From contig CM034613.1 in NCBI GenBank assembly GCA_020091685.1, positions 10,510,331-10,574,330 of the forward strand: a stretch of 64,000 nucleotides of DNA. Reading direction: 5' to 3'. Source of the stretch: Lutjanus erythropterus (lineage: Eukaryota > Chordata > Actinopteri > Lutjaniformes > Lutjanidae). The notes below the pieces were generated by a model. It made no database searches and was not told the origin of the DNA. It worked only from the letters and a program-made list of their open reading frames with translations. This document shows positions 33,156 to 47,483 of this stretch, one piece after another. Within the stretch, counting starts at the first letter, position 1. The number at the start of each line of letters is the position of its first letter. Both the position numbers and the translations under genes were made by a program.

Positions 33156-34934
33156 ACCAGAAGTCATAGTTATGCAGTGATACAGGAGGAAGCATTACAC
33201 TGATAATAGAAGAAATAAATAATAATAAAGAAAATAAAGAAGAAATCTGTTATACCGTATTTACTGTAATAAATAAAAAGAAACGGACCATGATATGTCA
33301 TCAGAGATCAAGCAGACATGAAGTTGCGATACCTGTTTCTCAGACAACAGCGCTATGGTGCCCTCATTTTGAAATTTTGTTTGTGGGCAAGAATAATTCT
33401 TAGTTTCACATTAATTAGAGTCCAAATAAACTTTTTCACTAAATGAGTGTCTGTTGATGGGTCATAAGAAAACATCTGTAATGTTGCAGAAGGAGTTGAT
33501 GTTTGTAAGGCTTAAATTGAGAAATATGCCGATGGCGTCTGGCAGGCAGTGAGACAGATGGTCACTGAACTCCAGAGTGTGTATTTTCAGAGCAGCGTCC
33601 TTTTGTTTTCAGGATAACAGGCTGAACTTTACATCGTCTTGCGCTCCTGTGGTGTTCCTGCTGCCTGCCTGAGCTTCCTCGTATCTGGAGAGGAGTGGGC
33701 AGGGGGAAAAAACTCAATTCAATCATACATTGTATATTAAATAGGATTTCAACTCATTTAATACACAGTCTAGGGCTCCATCTTGCTTTTTAAACTGCAG
33801 TACTAATTTTTGCAGGTGCAGTTGCTACATATTGCTCCTTTAACTTTTCTTTATTATCTGCCTGCTGATATATCACATACATCTACTGCTGGCAGTGATT
33901 CCCAGCTCCATTTATTATAAAGTTACTTCTGCACCACAACGTACAGCCAGGAAGTGGAATTCAGCATTATTTCAGTCAGAAAATGTATATTTTGTAAAGA
34001 ACTTTGTTTCTGGCTGCTGGGAGTGTTTCCCGCCTGCGTTTTCCCCCCAGTGTATCATCGTTCTTCCACCTGGTCGTCCGACCTCGCTGCTTTAACTGTG
34101 TCGGCTTTTGTTATTTTACTCTCAGCGGGATGATGCAAAGTGCAAGCAAGGCCAGTCTATTGACGGCGTGGGTGTTAAACTGTACAATGAGACTGATCAG
34201 CTCTCTGCGTACCTCAATCTGCCGCCTTTGTGCCTGTCCGTGCTTTGTGTGCGTCTCTAAGCCCCAAAAGAGGTTCTTTAATGCAGTTGTGTTAGATTTA
34301 TTTTGTAAAGACACACACAACACTCTTAACATCACTGTCTTCATCCGTTATTTCCTCATGTTTTTTTCGCCACACCCGAGGAAGGCGGTCTTAGTCAGCA
34401 ATTTCCAGGCTTGTTCATTTCCGGGGTGATTGATAAGGCCGCCTCGCTGTGGCGACGGTTGCTATTGGCAGTGTTTGGTTCTGCACATGCGGGTGTTGCT
34501 GGTGGTTGTATTGAATCATAGCTATCGATCCAGCATTGATCCAAAGCGCCAATCTGACCGTGTGTGGGTGTGTATGTGAGTTAACTGGTGTGATTAAAAT
34601 GAGGGAAGTTTAAGTGGAGGCTGGTGCGACCACATCATCAACATGATGCTTTTATTGATTCCTGTGGTGAAACTGAGCTCACTCTTTCCTCCATCCACTG
34701 GGAGAGATGGATTGAACAAAATATTCAAGTTCTTTAAAGAAAGTTAGGGGACCAGATCAACTCACTTTAGTTTTATGATGCGCAGATTTGTGAAAACAGC
34801 CTGCGTGTCGCTGCCAGGCAGACACTTTTTTCCTCACTGTGCTTGGATCTATTATTTGGTCATTTTGCTCGATTAATTTGACCGACAAGTTTTTCTTAAA
34901 GGAGGCGAAATTGAAGCTTTTCTGCAGAGTCAAA

Positions 34935-35170
34935 CTGAGTCGGCTAACTAACTAGCAAGAAAACAGTGTGACATTTTGTCAGCTTTTTAGCTCGCTAGCA
35001 AAAGAATGTAAATTTGTGTAACTTTTAGCAAGCTATCGGACAATGTCATGTTTTGTTAACTTTCAATCTATCTCACAAAAATGTAATATTATGTTACCTT
35101 TATAGCTAACTATCAAAAACATTTTACTAACTTTGTAGCTAACAAGCAAATGTAATATTTTGTAACAGTG
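34935..35170. repeat. 'ctaacta/gctagc' degenerate repeat
   Basis: Repeats of 'gctaactaactagcaa', 'ttagctcgctagc' and 'agctaactatc' alternate with 'atgtaatattttgt'. Four or five loose units of about 50 bases are visible. Confidence 0.5.
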
Positions 35171-35824
35171 TCATAAATTTAGGATAACCATCTCACAGTG
35201 ACTGCTGCTATGACCTACATCTACTAACTGACCAATAGGAATGCAGCTATGAAATTAATGTATGTTTATGTATGCTATTTTAGCATATTTAGCATAACAC
35301 AAAAATACTTAACCTTTCCTCAAGCTCTCTTTGCAAAATAGGTGTCTCACATTGTCCTCTTTTCCCTCGCCAGTCGTGACAGTCCATTTTCCTTCGTCTC
35401 TTCTTTGGATTTTTTGGGCCTTGATTCTTGCTTAGCTTCATTGTTTACCACTATAGTGGTGCAGATGGATGATGCATGCTGTTTTCTTGTATACTGAGTA
35501 GTGCTGTAGCACAGTCTGTAGGTGCCATAAGACAAAGTTTTCAGTCTGTTCATTTCAATCATTTTAATTGCTGCAAAATAATTTATACAATAAAAGATTG
35601 ATACTAGGTGTTCACCCCACGACCACCTCTACAATTTTTACACGTCTTATTCAGTTTACGCATTGCTACAAATTTATGACTGCATATAAACTGGACATGA
35701 AAGATTTTGAAAGATGTGGACAAAGAGCTGCATTATGGGAAATGTAGGATCTAGTGTTGTTGAAGCTTGAGCCATAAATCTGTCCTTCACAAACTGTTCA
35801 CAAAGTTTAACAAAGTATACTTCC

Positions 35825-36125
35825 CTAATTAGTGCAGAAACAATTAGCTGATTGACAGAAAGAATTTACTTTAATTATTTATTTGTGCCAGATGTTCACT
35901 GACTCTAGCTTCTGAACTGTGAGGATTAGTTTCATTTTATCTGTCTTACATCATTGTAAACTGATTATAGTTTGGTTTTGGAGTCCTGAAGCAAAACAAG
36001 CTATTTAAAGTCATCAGGTTCCAACTTTTGGAACTTGTAATGTGAGTTTTTGACATTTTATCAGTTAATTAAAGAACAATACATTAAGTAATGATGAAAA
36101 TAATCATCAATAGCAGCCTTACACC
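35825..36125. repeat. 'taatcgattaat'-type dispersed repeat
   Basis: The left end is 'agtgcagaaacaattagctg' and the right end 'aataatcatcaatagcagcc'. Inverted relative to the copy at 43,120-43,415. Confidence 0.5.
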
Positions 36126-37829
36126 TAATCCAAATCAGGTTAACATGATGTCAGTGAACTCCACACTTACACCACATGGAGCAGAAGAGTGAGTGGAAGA
36201 TGTAATGTTGGCGAGTGAAGCTTCCTGCCTCACTGCTGCTCAGCAGACAGCTTGGATTTCACTCAAGTTTCTATTCCTCACTTCCTGTGAGCGGAGACGT
36301 GTTCCTACGCTGCAGCAGGATTTCATTTGGACAAAAACAGCAGAATCTGTCTGTGTGGTTTCTGTTACTGGAGGAAGGACAAGTCTGCTTTGCTGCAGCA
36401 GTGATTTTTATTTCTATGTAGGCTGTTAAGACCGGTGTGTTTTTAAATACATCTTATTCATTGTGCAGATTTAAGGTGTTTGACACAACATGCTGAGCAG
36501 GAAATCCCAAGTTGTAGTTTTTCTGTGAGTCTGTCACAAAGCATGAAGTGATGGGAAACTTGCCAGGGAAGTACACTTTGGAATATCAATAAGTAAAGTC
36601 ATGGTCTGCCTCCAGGCAAGAAAAACACACACCCCATCCTCTCCGCTTGTCGTAACTGTGGCACTGCTCCCTCTGCAGCGTTCGAGGATTGTAAAAATGT
36701 AGTAAATATGAAAATTGTGTTTTGAATTTGAGGTTTTCGAGGTAATGTAGCCTCTGATGTTTGAGCTAATTCCACGGGACCATACTGACTGAAGAACATC
36801 TATAGTGTCTGCTTCCTCTCATCCTCTCAAACTCTAATTGCAGTAATCTACTTCCTGCTGGAACAAGTTGAACTTGGTTGTCACATCTTAAGAAACTAGA
36901 CGTTGCAGTTCATCTGTCATGAGCAATCTCTCAGGGTGCAATTTTGCAGGTCAACAAGCAGCCATGTTTAATGAAAATATCAGCTTTTTATCTTCATCTT
37001 CATCACTGTGATGAAGTATGTTGTCCTTTTCTGTTCTTTATTTTATTTGACAGGTATGATACAATTTAATGTAGTTCCAGAACAGAGTATGAGACTGATG
37101 TGTTGTTTCTTCATGGACTTAACCCTTTAGTTATTATATCAATAAACAGTTTTTCAACTTATTTTTGAATTTACTATTTAATGATTAGGAATGAGTTGCT
37201 GTTTGTACAATAAACCACAGTAAAATTGCTGACAATTGGTATAACCATTTCAAATAATAAAAAAACATGTTTGATTACTATGCTTTGAAAACTCCACTGT
37301 ACATATTATGGTTGCAAATTTTATGCATTTTCCTTCACTGACAGGTAAACATGTTAACAATTATTAACCGATTACACATTGATACTTAGTAAGATACAAA
37401 ATTCACATCTTTATCTCAGTTGAATATTTGAATTTGAATGCACATTAGTTGTGTGGAACAATTCATGAAGCAAAAAAAAAAAAAAAAATAGATTAATAAA
37501 ACAATAAGGCTCTCGCTTGCTCCTTTTTTGCTCCTGTCCACAATAAACAAATAACTCTGCTCAAAACTGAATGGATGTCGACTGGCCAGAGACCGGAACT
37601 GGCCGGTTTTCTGTGTGACCAGCCCTGACCGGTGACCTGCTGGTCAGCGTCACATATATCCGATTGTCATATTTGCTGTTTATACTTGCCGGTATCAGCT
37701 CTATTTTACTGTTTCATTTTTGCTTTCAGTTGGTAGGAGTTGTGTTAAGTTAATTTTTATTGTGAAGAATTTATAGGAAATAAGACGTTTATCCACCATT
37801 CATATCACAGTTTGGATTATTTCATGTTG

Positions 37830-38000
37830 GGGCGTAGTATTTATCGATATTGAGGTTGGCACGCCTCCAGTTAGGAGAAACGGAGAGGAGCACTAACACA
37901 AAAGCTCAGCAATGAACTCCAGGCATCAGCAACTAAAGGTATTTAGGTATTTTAGCCACTTAAAAACGCATTAACTGACTTTTTGACTGACTGAGCAGAA
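37830..38000. mobile_element. fragment of the TTAA/GGGATAGTT MITE family
   Basis: It has 'tgaggttggcacgcctccag', 'gctcagcaatgaactcc' and 'tattttagccactt', as in the left arm at 9485. Ends are lost. Confidence 0.6.
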
Positions 38001-38516
38001 TGAACCAAACAAATCCAAATCTTGTCAAGGTTTTATTTCAGTAGCTTGTGGCTTTTTGGCTTCAGCTTGTTCATAAACATTTAGTGCTTTTCTGAAAATG
38101 ATATTTTTGTAAAAACCTCTGAATGGGTGGATTGTTTCCCAAAACAGAGCCCAGGAGTTTTTAATGTGGAAGAGTGGCCTCACCAGGCAACAAGCCTCTC
38201 AACATTTCTTTGTATCTTACTGGTTTCTTTGTCCTGTCCCACCTCCCCAGTTTACACTTGGAGCAGGGAAACTGGGACATTGTGACATATCAGATCACAG
38301 CTTTAATGTGACTTGTGTCTCACTGACTTCATCCCAGTTCCTGGACTCTAGACCGTCCACTAACCCACACCAGTAGACCCAGTTTGCAGTATACTGAATG
38401 TGTGTGTGTGTGTCAGGTCACATGGTTCTGCCGGATGACTTGTTGCAATCGTGCTGACGCCGACACATTTAATTGTGAGAGACGGGTTCGCAGAGGGGCA
38501 TGAGGGGAGTTCTCAC

Positions 38517-38518
<2 letters not shown>

Positions 38519-38559
<41 letters not shown>
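38519..38559. repeat. (CA)n microsatellite
   Basis: Forty-one bases of uninterrupted CA. A short (TG)7 is at about 38,398. Confidence 0.97.
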
Positions 38560-38562
<3 letters not shown>

Positions 38563-39266
38563 GTGAATGCAGTTCAGAAACATTGCATTCATTCTGTGGC
38601 TGACCTGTTTACTAACCACATTAGCAGCGAACAGAGCAGCTATTTTGTGCAGATATTTTCAAATATCTTAAGTTTTGATCTTCAATAAAAAATAAAACAA
38701 TAATTTTATAGCTGCTTTTTAATGGACCATCTTAAGTTTTGGAGTAAATTTTTATAAGGTTTTGCCTACTTAGTAGAGATCATTTAATTTTCTTCTTTAG
38801 ATAAACTTGAGTCTTTGAAGTTTAGAAACTCAAACAAAATGTATTTCAAAAATTATTCACAGTGAGCTGAACAGTTTGTCATTATTCAGGTGCTTGAAAA
38901 TTAAATGGTTTTAATATTAAAATATTAAAATATCAACCATTATTCATTTTCACTTCAATGATTTTACTGAATCATTACACATTGACACATTTTAAATGCT
39001 TTATAAAAAAGGTGTACTGCAGACATAAATCTTGAATTTCTCCCATAGTCTTTTATTTATTTGGTGACCCACATAAAATCTCCTGTGAAGGCCTGAGCTG
39101 AACAACTGAAAAACATTCAAAGGTATTTTTAACATTTTTTTTTTTTTTGCCTGGTGCTCTGTATTTGTGATAAGCCCCGCCCATCTCATGCACCAAGTAC
39201 ATAAAAACAAATACCACTAATGAATTGCAAATATCATTTGACTATCAGGATTCTGACAGCGTTTTA

Positions 39267-39267
<1 letters not shown>

Positions 39268-39298
<31 letters not shown>
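39268..39298. repeat. (TG)n microsatellite
   Basis: Thirty-one bases of TG, about 110 bases before a CA run of similar length. Confidence 0.95.
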
Positions 39299-39300
<2 letters not shown>

Positions 39301-39408
39301 CATTGTGCTGTTGGCTCTTTTGTCTCACATGTTTTATTCACCGTTCATTAAAGTGGCTGTTTCATAACACTTCATCTGCATTCACCCTCAGTTAAGAGCT
39401 ACTGTAGA

Positions 39409-39409
<1 letters not shown>

Positions 39410-39441
<32 letters not shown>
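39410..39441. repeat. (CA)n microsatellite
   Basis: Thirty-two bases of CA. With the TG run at 39268 it forms an inverted pair. Confidence 0.95.
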
Positions 39442-39444
<3 letters not shown>

Positions 39445-40082
39445 AGACAATGACGTGACTGAGGTCTTTTGCAGAACTTCATCGCCCCAGTCTAAACTCT
39501 CTTCTGTCTCTCTTCAGTCCTGCTCTGATCGCTTCATTATCCAGCCAGAAATGAAAATACCTCCAAAGAAACCATGACAACAACAACTCCACAGCACCAA
39601 AGAAGAGAAAAAAAAAAAAGAGTGGAAGCAAGAGACAAGTGTAAAATCTCTCGTGTGCTCCTCTCTTCTCTCTCTGTCTGCTTTGCATAATTTGTTTTTA
39701 GGGAGGATTAGTGCAAAAGAGGGGGGAAGTGCCATCGTAATTGTGATCATTTTGTTACAATGGCTCCTCACCCAAGAGCATCAACAAATACAGACATCAA
39801 AGAGAGGGAAGCCGGAGCAGGGCGGGTGCACGAGGGAGACGGAGAGTTTAGGATGGAGGGAAAGGGTTTCAAGAGGAGGAGAAAAGGAGGCCAGAAGGAA
39901 GCGAGAGTGTTGAGGCGAGGGGGAAGGGGTGAAGATGAAGCTATAACTGAAATGGTTTAAATTTAAATGATCTCCAACATCAAACAGACGCTGCTTTCTG
40001 CCTTTTTTTTGGAGACATCAAACAAAACAAGGCGATGTGATTTTTCATACAGCTGAGAGCTCATTGCAGTTTTTGTTTTATT

Positions 40083-40105
40083 TATATATATATATATATA
40101 TATAT
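40083..40105. repeat. (TA)n microsatellite
   Basis: Twenty-three bases of TA. Confidence 0.95.
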
Positions 40106-40600
40106 CTGCTTTGTTCTGCTCCCCATTCGCTGACATTTGGCGTACGACCAAGCCGAGAGCTTCCTGGGCCCGCAGAGCGAAACCAGAGTAATCCTGACTC
40201 AGAATAAAACATTATCTCTGTTTCACTGTGTTGGCTCACTTTCCTGTTTTCATAGCTGTGTGCCGCTCACTGCCTGTCAGTCAGGCCTGGATTTGCAGTC
40301 CTTACTGTTATATTACATGGATTTCAACCTGTTTGTTATTAACTCCATGGGGGGCCAGAGAAGTGGGGTTTACCTGAACCAGAAAAGCAGGGATGCAGAA
40401 ATTATCATAAAAAAGACATTCAGAGTACTTCTTTGAGGCTTTTAAAATGTTGTGATTTGGTAAAATCCACCCAACTGACATTTAAGAGGATGAAAACGAA
40501 CCATACTTTGCAAATTCTCACCTATTAATATTCTATATTTTTCTTAAGGGACTTATAACTTAAAATATGACCAGTTAAAGTATTTTTTCCACCAAGGATT

Positions 40601-41370
40601 TTAAGGGATAGTTTGAAATATTTGAAGTGGATTTGTATGAGGTGCTCATTCATAGTCAGTGTATTAACTACAGTAGACGGCGGTTGGCACACGCCCAGTT
40701 TCGAGAAGCAGCAGAAGTAGGAAGCTAAGGAATTCACTGCTACGAACGGGGTCAGCAACAAAACCATATTTGACCTGAAAAAATGAATATTGGTCTAAAT
40801 GTACGTTATATTTAGAGTATTTTCCACCACTTAACTTCGCCGTCAGACGTTCTTTTCTGGTGGGAAACTACTGTTATCTGAACCAGATATCTCCCTCTCC
40901 AAACCAACCAAACTCTAGAAGCAAAATCAGTCATTTTACCTCACAGAACACAGGATGTCCCTGTAAACTGCTGCGTGTTGCTGTGTGACTTTATTGTATT
41001 AAAGATTAGTTTGGATTTACCAAAGTCACACAGTAACACACATTGTTTTAATACAAGCATGTACAGACTAAATAAAAGAGGATCAAACGCTGAGCCCTGG
41101 GGAACTCCACATTTCAGGTTAAGTCACTCGTATGCATATATTAGACGTCAACTGCTGCTTTAAACTCGTAAAACATATCTGTGTCTTAAAGGCTAATTTC
41201 AGATGTACCAAAGTCACACAATAACCGTAATTAAACGGATACATATTTTTTTTTTTTAAGTGTCTATTTTGCTGCTTATATTCCTATAATAGTATTCCCG
41301 CTGCTCCTCCAAACTGGTTGCATGTGAATCGCCATGTACTGTAGGTGGATAGTAACCTAAAATATAGTCT
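40601..41370. mobile_element. TTAA/GGGATAGTT MITE, right end lost
   Basis: The left end TTAAGGGATAGTTTG is at 40601, followed by 'ttgtatgaggtgctcattca', 'cggttggcacacgcccagtt' and 'cggggtcagcaacaaaacc'. The palindromic middle ('ttattgtgtgactt'-like, then 'aaagtcacacag') follows, and a right arm reaches 'ctgctcctccaaactgg' at about 41,310. No right-hand TTAA terminus was found. Confidence 0.7.
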
Positions 41371-43119
41371 GTAAAAATATCGATTTATCAACCAAGTATT
41401 TAAAAGAGAAATTTACTGAGATCAGGAGAATGGAAACATGTTAAGTCGAAATACTTTATTCTTCTCTAACATCAGCGCTGCAACTACAGTGTCCTGTGTT
41501 TTTAACAGAAAGCCTTCGTTATAAACTGGGGGGTGTGGAGTTTGAAAGCTATGGGCATTTAGACGGCAGAGAGTGTCTAATGAAAAAAGACTTTCCACTT
41601 GCATTGTGGGTATTGTAGGATCCAGTGTTTTGGGGGGCCTGACCTTTACAAGGACCAAAAGTCAGGATATCGCTGCCTTTTCTTCAGATTTTGGAGCTTT
41701 ACTTTAATTCTTTCAGCAGCAGAGAATGAATGACCTGCACAGAAATCAACTGTGTTGGTTTTAATAGGAAGTTTGAAACAACACACATGATTGTAGCTTG
41801 TATCTGCAATTTACGTTCCAGAAAGCTTTTATATTTAAAAAAAAAAACCCTCATATTTTCTTTGCCTGTTATTTCACTACTACAGTATGTATGTGAACAA
41901 ACTGAATGAATCAGAGAAGTGGCAAAAATAACAAATTAATTTTAAGCCTTTATGAAGAACAATACCCCGATCTGCAGTACAGTGAGTGTCACAGCTTGTA
42001 CACTACAACCCTCCATTAAGCCTCTATTGTACAGCTGCCTTTAATTCATTTACATCAACAAGCGACCTAATAACACTGTTAATTATACATTTTCCTTCCA
42101 GTGTTATTCTTAGCATCCATAAGCTTCACGTTTTATTCACACATGAGCTGCGCTGTTTCTGCTAATTAGCCTGCATGTTTTAAACAGTACAACTGGGGGA
42201 TTTATCTGAAAGTGTGTATTATTATGTCTATTTTTATGCAGCTCATTTTATGAAATTAAGTTTCCCCATAGTTAAAACTAGAGTCTGACTGATACTAGAT
42301 TTTTGGAGCCAATACCGGTATTAGGCAGTAAAATATTGATTTATCATCTGATATTCTTTACACAGAATATAATATACATCAGTCATGATTACTGAGTACT
42401 GGTACTAAGCCTGTAGTAGTTCCTGACCGGTCAGTACCAAAATATCGATCCTGGACAAAATGCAGCTAAATGAAATAACTAAGGGCACATTTAAGTTTCT
42501 ATTTCTGCAAATGTTTTAAAGGACCAGTACATAGCATTTAATGGCATCAAGCAATGAAATGCAACCAAGTCGATTGTTGAGCACATAGGAGAAACTGCAG
42601 TGACTGCAAAACTACACAGGATATATCTAGAGCCAGTGTTAAGTTTGTCTGGCAAAAGACCTGTAGTCTGTGATAAAAATAGCTCATTCTGAAGAAACAA
42701 AAACAAAACAATTTTTATTTTCAAGTAATTATAGACCAATGGAAACATCTATATGAATATCATATTCATTTTCTAACAATAGACCCTCCTAAATGCCACA
42801 CATGACTTTTTACCTTAAACTGTAGGTAAACCTTAACAAGTTTTAAGATATTTAAATGTTATAGATATTTTAGCATGCAGCTAGTTTGGGATTTAAAGAC
42901 AGTTAGCATTCCGGCATGGTCGAGAAATGTTGTGTACAGTTTTTGTTCATTTTCATGTTTTAACCACAGTGGATGAGTGCATCTTTGTTCAAAAAAAATA
43001 AATAAATAGAAACAATCACTACACCTCATGAAACCCCTTAAAGAACGTAAATCAGCTCTGTAGTGCAGGGTTAAATCTTAAAACCTTCAATTCACAGAAA
43101 TACTGTGCAAATGATCTTT

Positions 43120-43415
43120 TGTTAGGACTTACAGGTATTTTTATGATTAATCTATTAATAATTAAGTGTTGCCCAAAATGACAACTTCAGATTGCTTCTT
43201 TTGTCCAACAAACAGTCCAAAACCCAAAGACTCTTCATTTAATGTCATAAAGGACAAAGAAAAGCAGCAAATCCTCACATTTAAGAAGCTGGAACAAGCA
43301 AAAGTTTGACATTTGTGCATGAAAATAGATAAACAATTCATCGATTATCAAAATACTTTCTTTCAATTAGGTAATCAATTAATCAGCTAATTATAGAAGC
43401 TCTATCTTCTATAAG
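43120..43415. repeat. 'taatcgattaat'-type dispersed repeat
   Basis: It contains 'ttgtccaacaaacagtccaa', 'cacatttaagaagctggaac' and 'atcgattatcaaaatacttt', then 'aatcaattaatcagctaatt'. A further end fragment with 'gttgcagctct' is at 44,598-44,675. Confidence 0.6.
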
Positions 43416-43701
43416 CTGCACTGGACCTCTTGCCTGTATCTTGTCACATGAGCGTTCATACTGTCTGTCAGTGTGTATACAGCACCAGCTAGCTGTCATG
43501 AATACAACTCGATCCTTCATGCAGTATGTCATCTAATTATACCATCATACAGAATCAGCACATGTCGTTTCCATTAGTTACTGTACAGGGATAATTAGCT
43601 GTGATTATACTGGTACCTCCTATGGTGCAGGACGGGCGGGGTGAGCGTTAGCGTGAGGAACGCTGGTTGCTAACCTTTCTCAGAACAGACTGAGGCTCGG
43701 T

Positions 43702-43716
43702 GTAGCTCAGTGGGAG
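43702..43716 (+). other. tRNA-like A box, probably a SINE head fragment
   Basis: GTAGCTCAGTGGGAGAG fits the internal A-box promoter of tRNAs and tRNA-derived SINEs. It runs straight into a GT microsatellite (43726-43749). No B box or cloverleaf follows, so it is not a tRNA gene. Confidence 0.45.
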
Positions 43717-43725
43717 AGGTGATCA

Positions 43726-43749
43726 TGTGTGTGTGTGTGTGTGTGTGTA
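43726..43749. repeat. (TG)n microsatellite
   Basis: Twenty-four bases of TG directly after the A-box fragment. Confidence 0.95.
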
Positions 43750-45825
43750 CTTATGTGGCCGAGCAGACGGAGCAGTAATAGCATTAGCCGATGCTTGCCT
43801 GACCGCCTGCGGGTCAGTTTGGTTAAGGACAGTAATTAATACCGTCTCCGTCTTTATCTGTCTGTCTCACATAAACACACAGTCCTGTATTTAAAGAAAT
43901 GCATGTGAAAAGTCAAAAATATGCAATTAATATGTAGTATAAAGTAAATCAATATTAATTTTGACAATTTTGACATTTCTAGTTTCTAGTTTTAGTCACT
44001 TGCTGAAATAGTCGAGATTTAGTCAGTAGAAGTCCGAAAGATTTAATTTGGTTTTAATATTGGTAATAATTTCAGTCAATGATTTAGTCATAGTTTTCAC
44101 AAACTGTTTCATTATACTGAATTGGATTTTACTGAAAGATATTTCTTCCATCTGTAGAAAGTCCAATGAGAAGTAAACAGACCTTGAACTGTGTCTGAAA
44201 TCTAATCGTCTAGGCTGATAATATGTTACTGGCACATTCATTCATATTAAATAGGTAAAAAATAATGCATCATATATTATTGATGGGTCATTATTGGTTA
44301 TAAGACACTGATCATGTTTATTACCTGACAAAACAGACTTTTTTTTAGGTATTTAAAAAATCTTTAAACTGTCATTTTTGTAATACTTTTTTGTAAGAGT
44401 GCAAAACAAGAATATTTTTATTTTGCAAGCTGCATAATTTTTTTGGTTTGTTTTTTCTGTATCTGTAATCAAGGTGCTCCATCCTCACTGGGAACAATAT
44501 ACTCAGTCTTTATATTATATGCTTTATATTTCTGTCAGTCAGTATACTCACATGTCTTGTTTTGCTCACAAGATACTCAGTTTTACTCAGACTGTCAGTT
44601 TTAAACTGATTATACAAATAGTTGGCGATTCATTTAATAATTGATTCATTATCAATGAATCGTTGCAGCTCTACTATGAATGCCCGCTTCATGTCGTATT
44701 CATGACATCATGAACTGGAAGTTTTCTGAAAATCGTGTACACAACTTCTCATGTCGCATGAGTTCACCAGTTTCATTTGAATGCAGCGTAAGTGTCGACA
44801 GATAGGTCGTACCTCGTCTTTCTTTTCTTTTCTTTCTTTTCTTCCCAGGCTGCTGAAGATGAGTCATGCAGTTAGTTAGTTAAAGCTAGCTACAACTAGC
44901 CGACAACCTATAACTTAGGTTGTCGACCAAGATTGAGCCAATTATTTCATCCCGTTTTTAGATTTTGTCATCATTTTTGCTGACAATTCTTTTTTTCATT
45001 TACATCACAATTTAGTCATTAAATAACAGTAAGTCAATAAATACTTAATGTCAAATTTTTTCATTGACAAAATTAACACTGCATGAAAAGTCAGAAAATA
45101 TGCCTAAAATGCATTACAGTGCAAAGTGGGTGTCTGCATTTCTGCACAGAGTTTTAAGACCAGACAAAGTCTATCAGTATGCCCTCCCTGGGGAAATGTT
45201 TGGGTGTAACACCCAAATCTGAGGGGGGTGTTTGGCCCAACATCTTAGCATCTCCTCACAAGCAGGCTTCGGATCAGAAGGATAAAGTCTTATCTGATTA
45301 CAGCTGTTATTGTACCCACAGCCTCCAATGAAGAGGAGGAGCAGAGAGACAGAAAGATGTGATAGAGGAGAGAGAAGTGTGACAAACAGCCATGACCAAG
45401 ACGTGAACTTTGGATGGTTTCCCAGACAAGCACATTAGTCGTGTCGTGGCGTAACCTTCCTTCAGCGGGTGTAAAAGCGTCCTGGAGGTTACTGTAGGCA
45501 GAAAAAGATCACATGTTGGATCTCATCTCGATGCAACGTTCATCTAACCTTTCAGAGGAACATGTAATTAGCATCAGTGTCAGCTATAAGCGCTCTGTTT
45601 CATTCATGCAGGACAGCATGGAAGCATGAATAAATCTAAACATTTGATGTTCTTTGAAGCTGGAGGATGAAGGCAGGGGAAAAACCTGCAAGATAATATT
45701 TCAAATATCTGAAGTTGGAAACTGAGCCATGAGGAAAGTGGACATTATTCATGACGAGAGTTTAGATGAGAGGATAAAAATGGAGCTACAGGGTGAGACA
45801 GAAAACCTTGTCCTCGACAAAGGTA

Positions 45826-45965
45826 AAGAAATCCACCGACCAGCACCTCTTAAACTCACAAATTAACATGTTTTAATTTGTTAGTTAAATCAGTGACCAA
45901 ACTGAAGATTTTTTTGGCCAGGAGCAGTGACTTCCTGGAGTCTTATTGACACACCAATTAAACAT
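45826..45965. mobile_element. fragment of a 'gttagcttagcttagcataa'-type fish repeat
   Basis: It has 'aaatccaccgaccagcacct', 'aacatgttttaatttgtt' and 'ccaggagcagtgacttcctg'. I associate these with the inner part of the element whose arms are seen at 19,830-20,485. Confidence 0.5.
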
Positions 45966-46785
45966 TCGCTGTTTAACACAGATGTTCATCTGCTGTGCCC
46001 CGGCTGTCTGCCCTCGTTTGGAATTTTTTGGTGATGTTTGTTTAGATTTGACACGTTCAGTCCGTGTTTGATGCAGTTTGATCAATTGGCCTTCCTTTAA
46101 ATGAATTTTACATGAAGATTAATCATGAGTTATGTTTATTCATACTGCTCAGCATAGCAATTTGTTTCACAGCTGTACGGTGACCTGATTAAGCTGGCCC
46201 AGCTGGTTCTCACCTGCCGCCAAAAACCTCAAAGTGACCATCAGCCGTTCTCCCCTGGAGAGATGCATCACCTGTAATTAGTATTTTGATGTCTTATAAG
46301 TATTATAACCTTTTCCAGTAGGTTGTAGGTCTGCCACTGCTCTGGTGCAACTTTAGAGATGTTTACAACACCAGATCTGTCTTAGTTTTGCAGCCCACAA
46401 CAAAGATAAAAAGCTTCCTTTATTTTCTTCTCCATAACTACAGTTCTTCTGGTATATATGATATTTCTAGTGTCCACAGACGAAGCTAACTGTCTCTTGG
46501 CTGTGGCTTCATATTCAAAGGTTTCCCCAGCAAAGTTGTTTGGCCTGTGGCAAGTATCTTTTTTGATGTGGGCCGGCAACCAATTCGATTTCAGACTGAT
46601 GGCAGGAGTAAGGTAGGGCCCTGTAGTATCTCTGATAACATTATCACTGCTGGAATTGTGGAATTGAAAATTTGAAAAAGCCGTAACACAAATTTCAAGG
46701 AGCCCTACTTTAAGTCAGTGCTAAAAGCTGACTGGAGATTTGAAAATATTTCCACGTAATGTGTTGTTATAAATAAGAATTTTAT

Positions 46786-46990
46786 TTAAGGGGATAGTTC
46801 ACCCAAAAATGTAAATTCAGTCATTATCTTCTCACCCTCATGTTGACTGAGGGTCATTTTTATTTTGTTAGTCCATAAAACACTGCTGGAGTTTCACAGG
46901 AAAATAGTGTTGCATAATTTCCTAAACAATGGAAGTGAATGGTGAACAGTTTTCAAAGTGAAAAAAAACAACAGAATGAAAAAATAAAAT
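46786..46990. mobile_element. 'gggatagttcacccaaaaat' repeat, left end
   Basis: It begins TTAAGGGGATAGTTCACCC, then 'ttcagtcattatcttctcac' and 'cctcatgttgactgag'. This is a very common repeat start in fish genomes. The right end was not found. Confidence 0.65.
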
Positions 46991-47483
46991 GCCTCCATAC
47001 TGCTACATACTACTACTGTTAACTTACATTACTGAACAATTATGGCTTCTTGCCACATTCTACCACCTTTTCTTTCAAGACGCCAGCAGCCGGCGGCTAA
47101 CAGCCTCTGACGGGGTAATTCATGCGGCTGCAACTTTTCTCTGCAGTGTCCCGAAACAATTTCATCTCGCCATGAATCTTTGATCTGAAGTGGCTTTTCA
47201 GAGTTTGACTTCCTGAACTCTTAGACGAGATCCTCTGCTGCGCCCTAATATCTTCTGTGTTGTATAACTGCAGGTGTCAGACTGCAACAAATCCTCTGGA
47301 GACCTACTTTTAAATTTAAAGTTTTCACCGGGATGTCCACCCTTCTTCTCCTTCCTTTTACCTTTTTTTTTCTCCTCTCTTCCTTAATCTCTCCCTGTCC
47401 CCCTTCTCTTCATCTCTCCGTCATACTATTTTCGGAGTAGCGGCGAGTTCCACTTTTGAGCAGCGGAGCGGATTCCTCGGCCC

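Noticed and set aside
43690-43760. tRNA gene
   Set aside because: Only an A box is present. The sequence enters a GT repeat, with no anticodon arm, B box or acceptor pairing.
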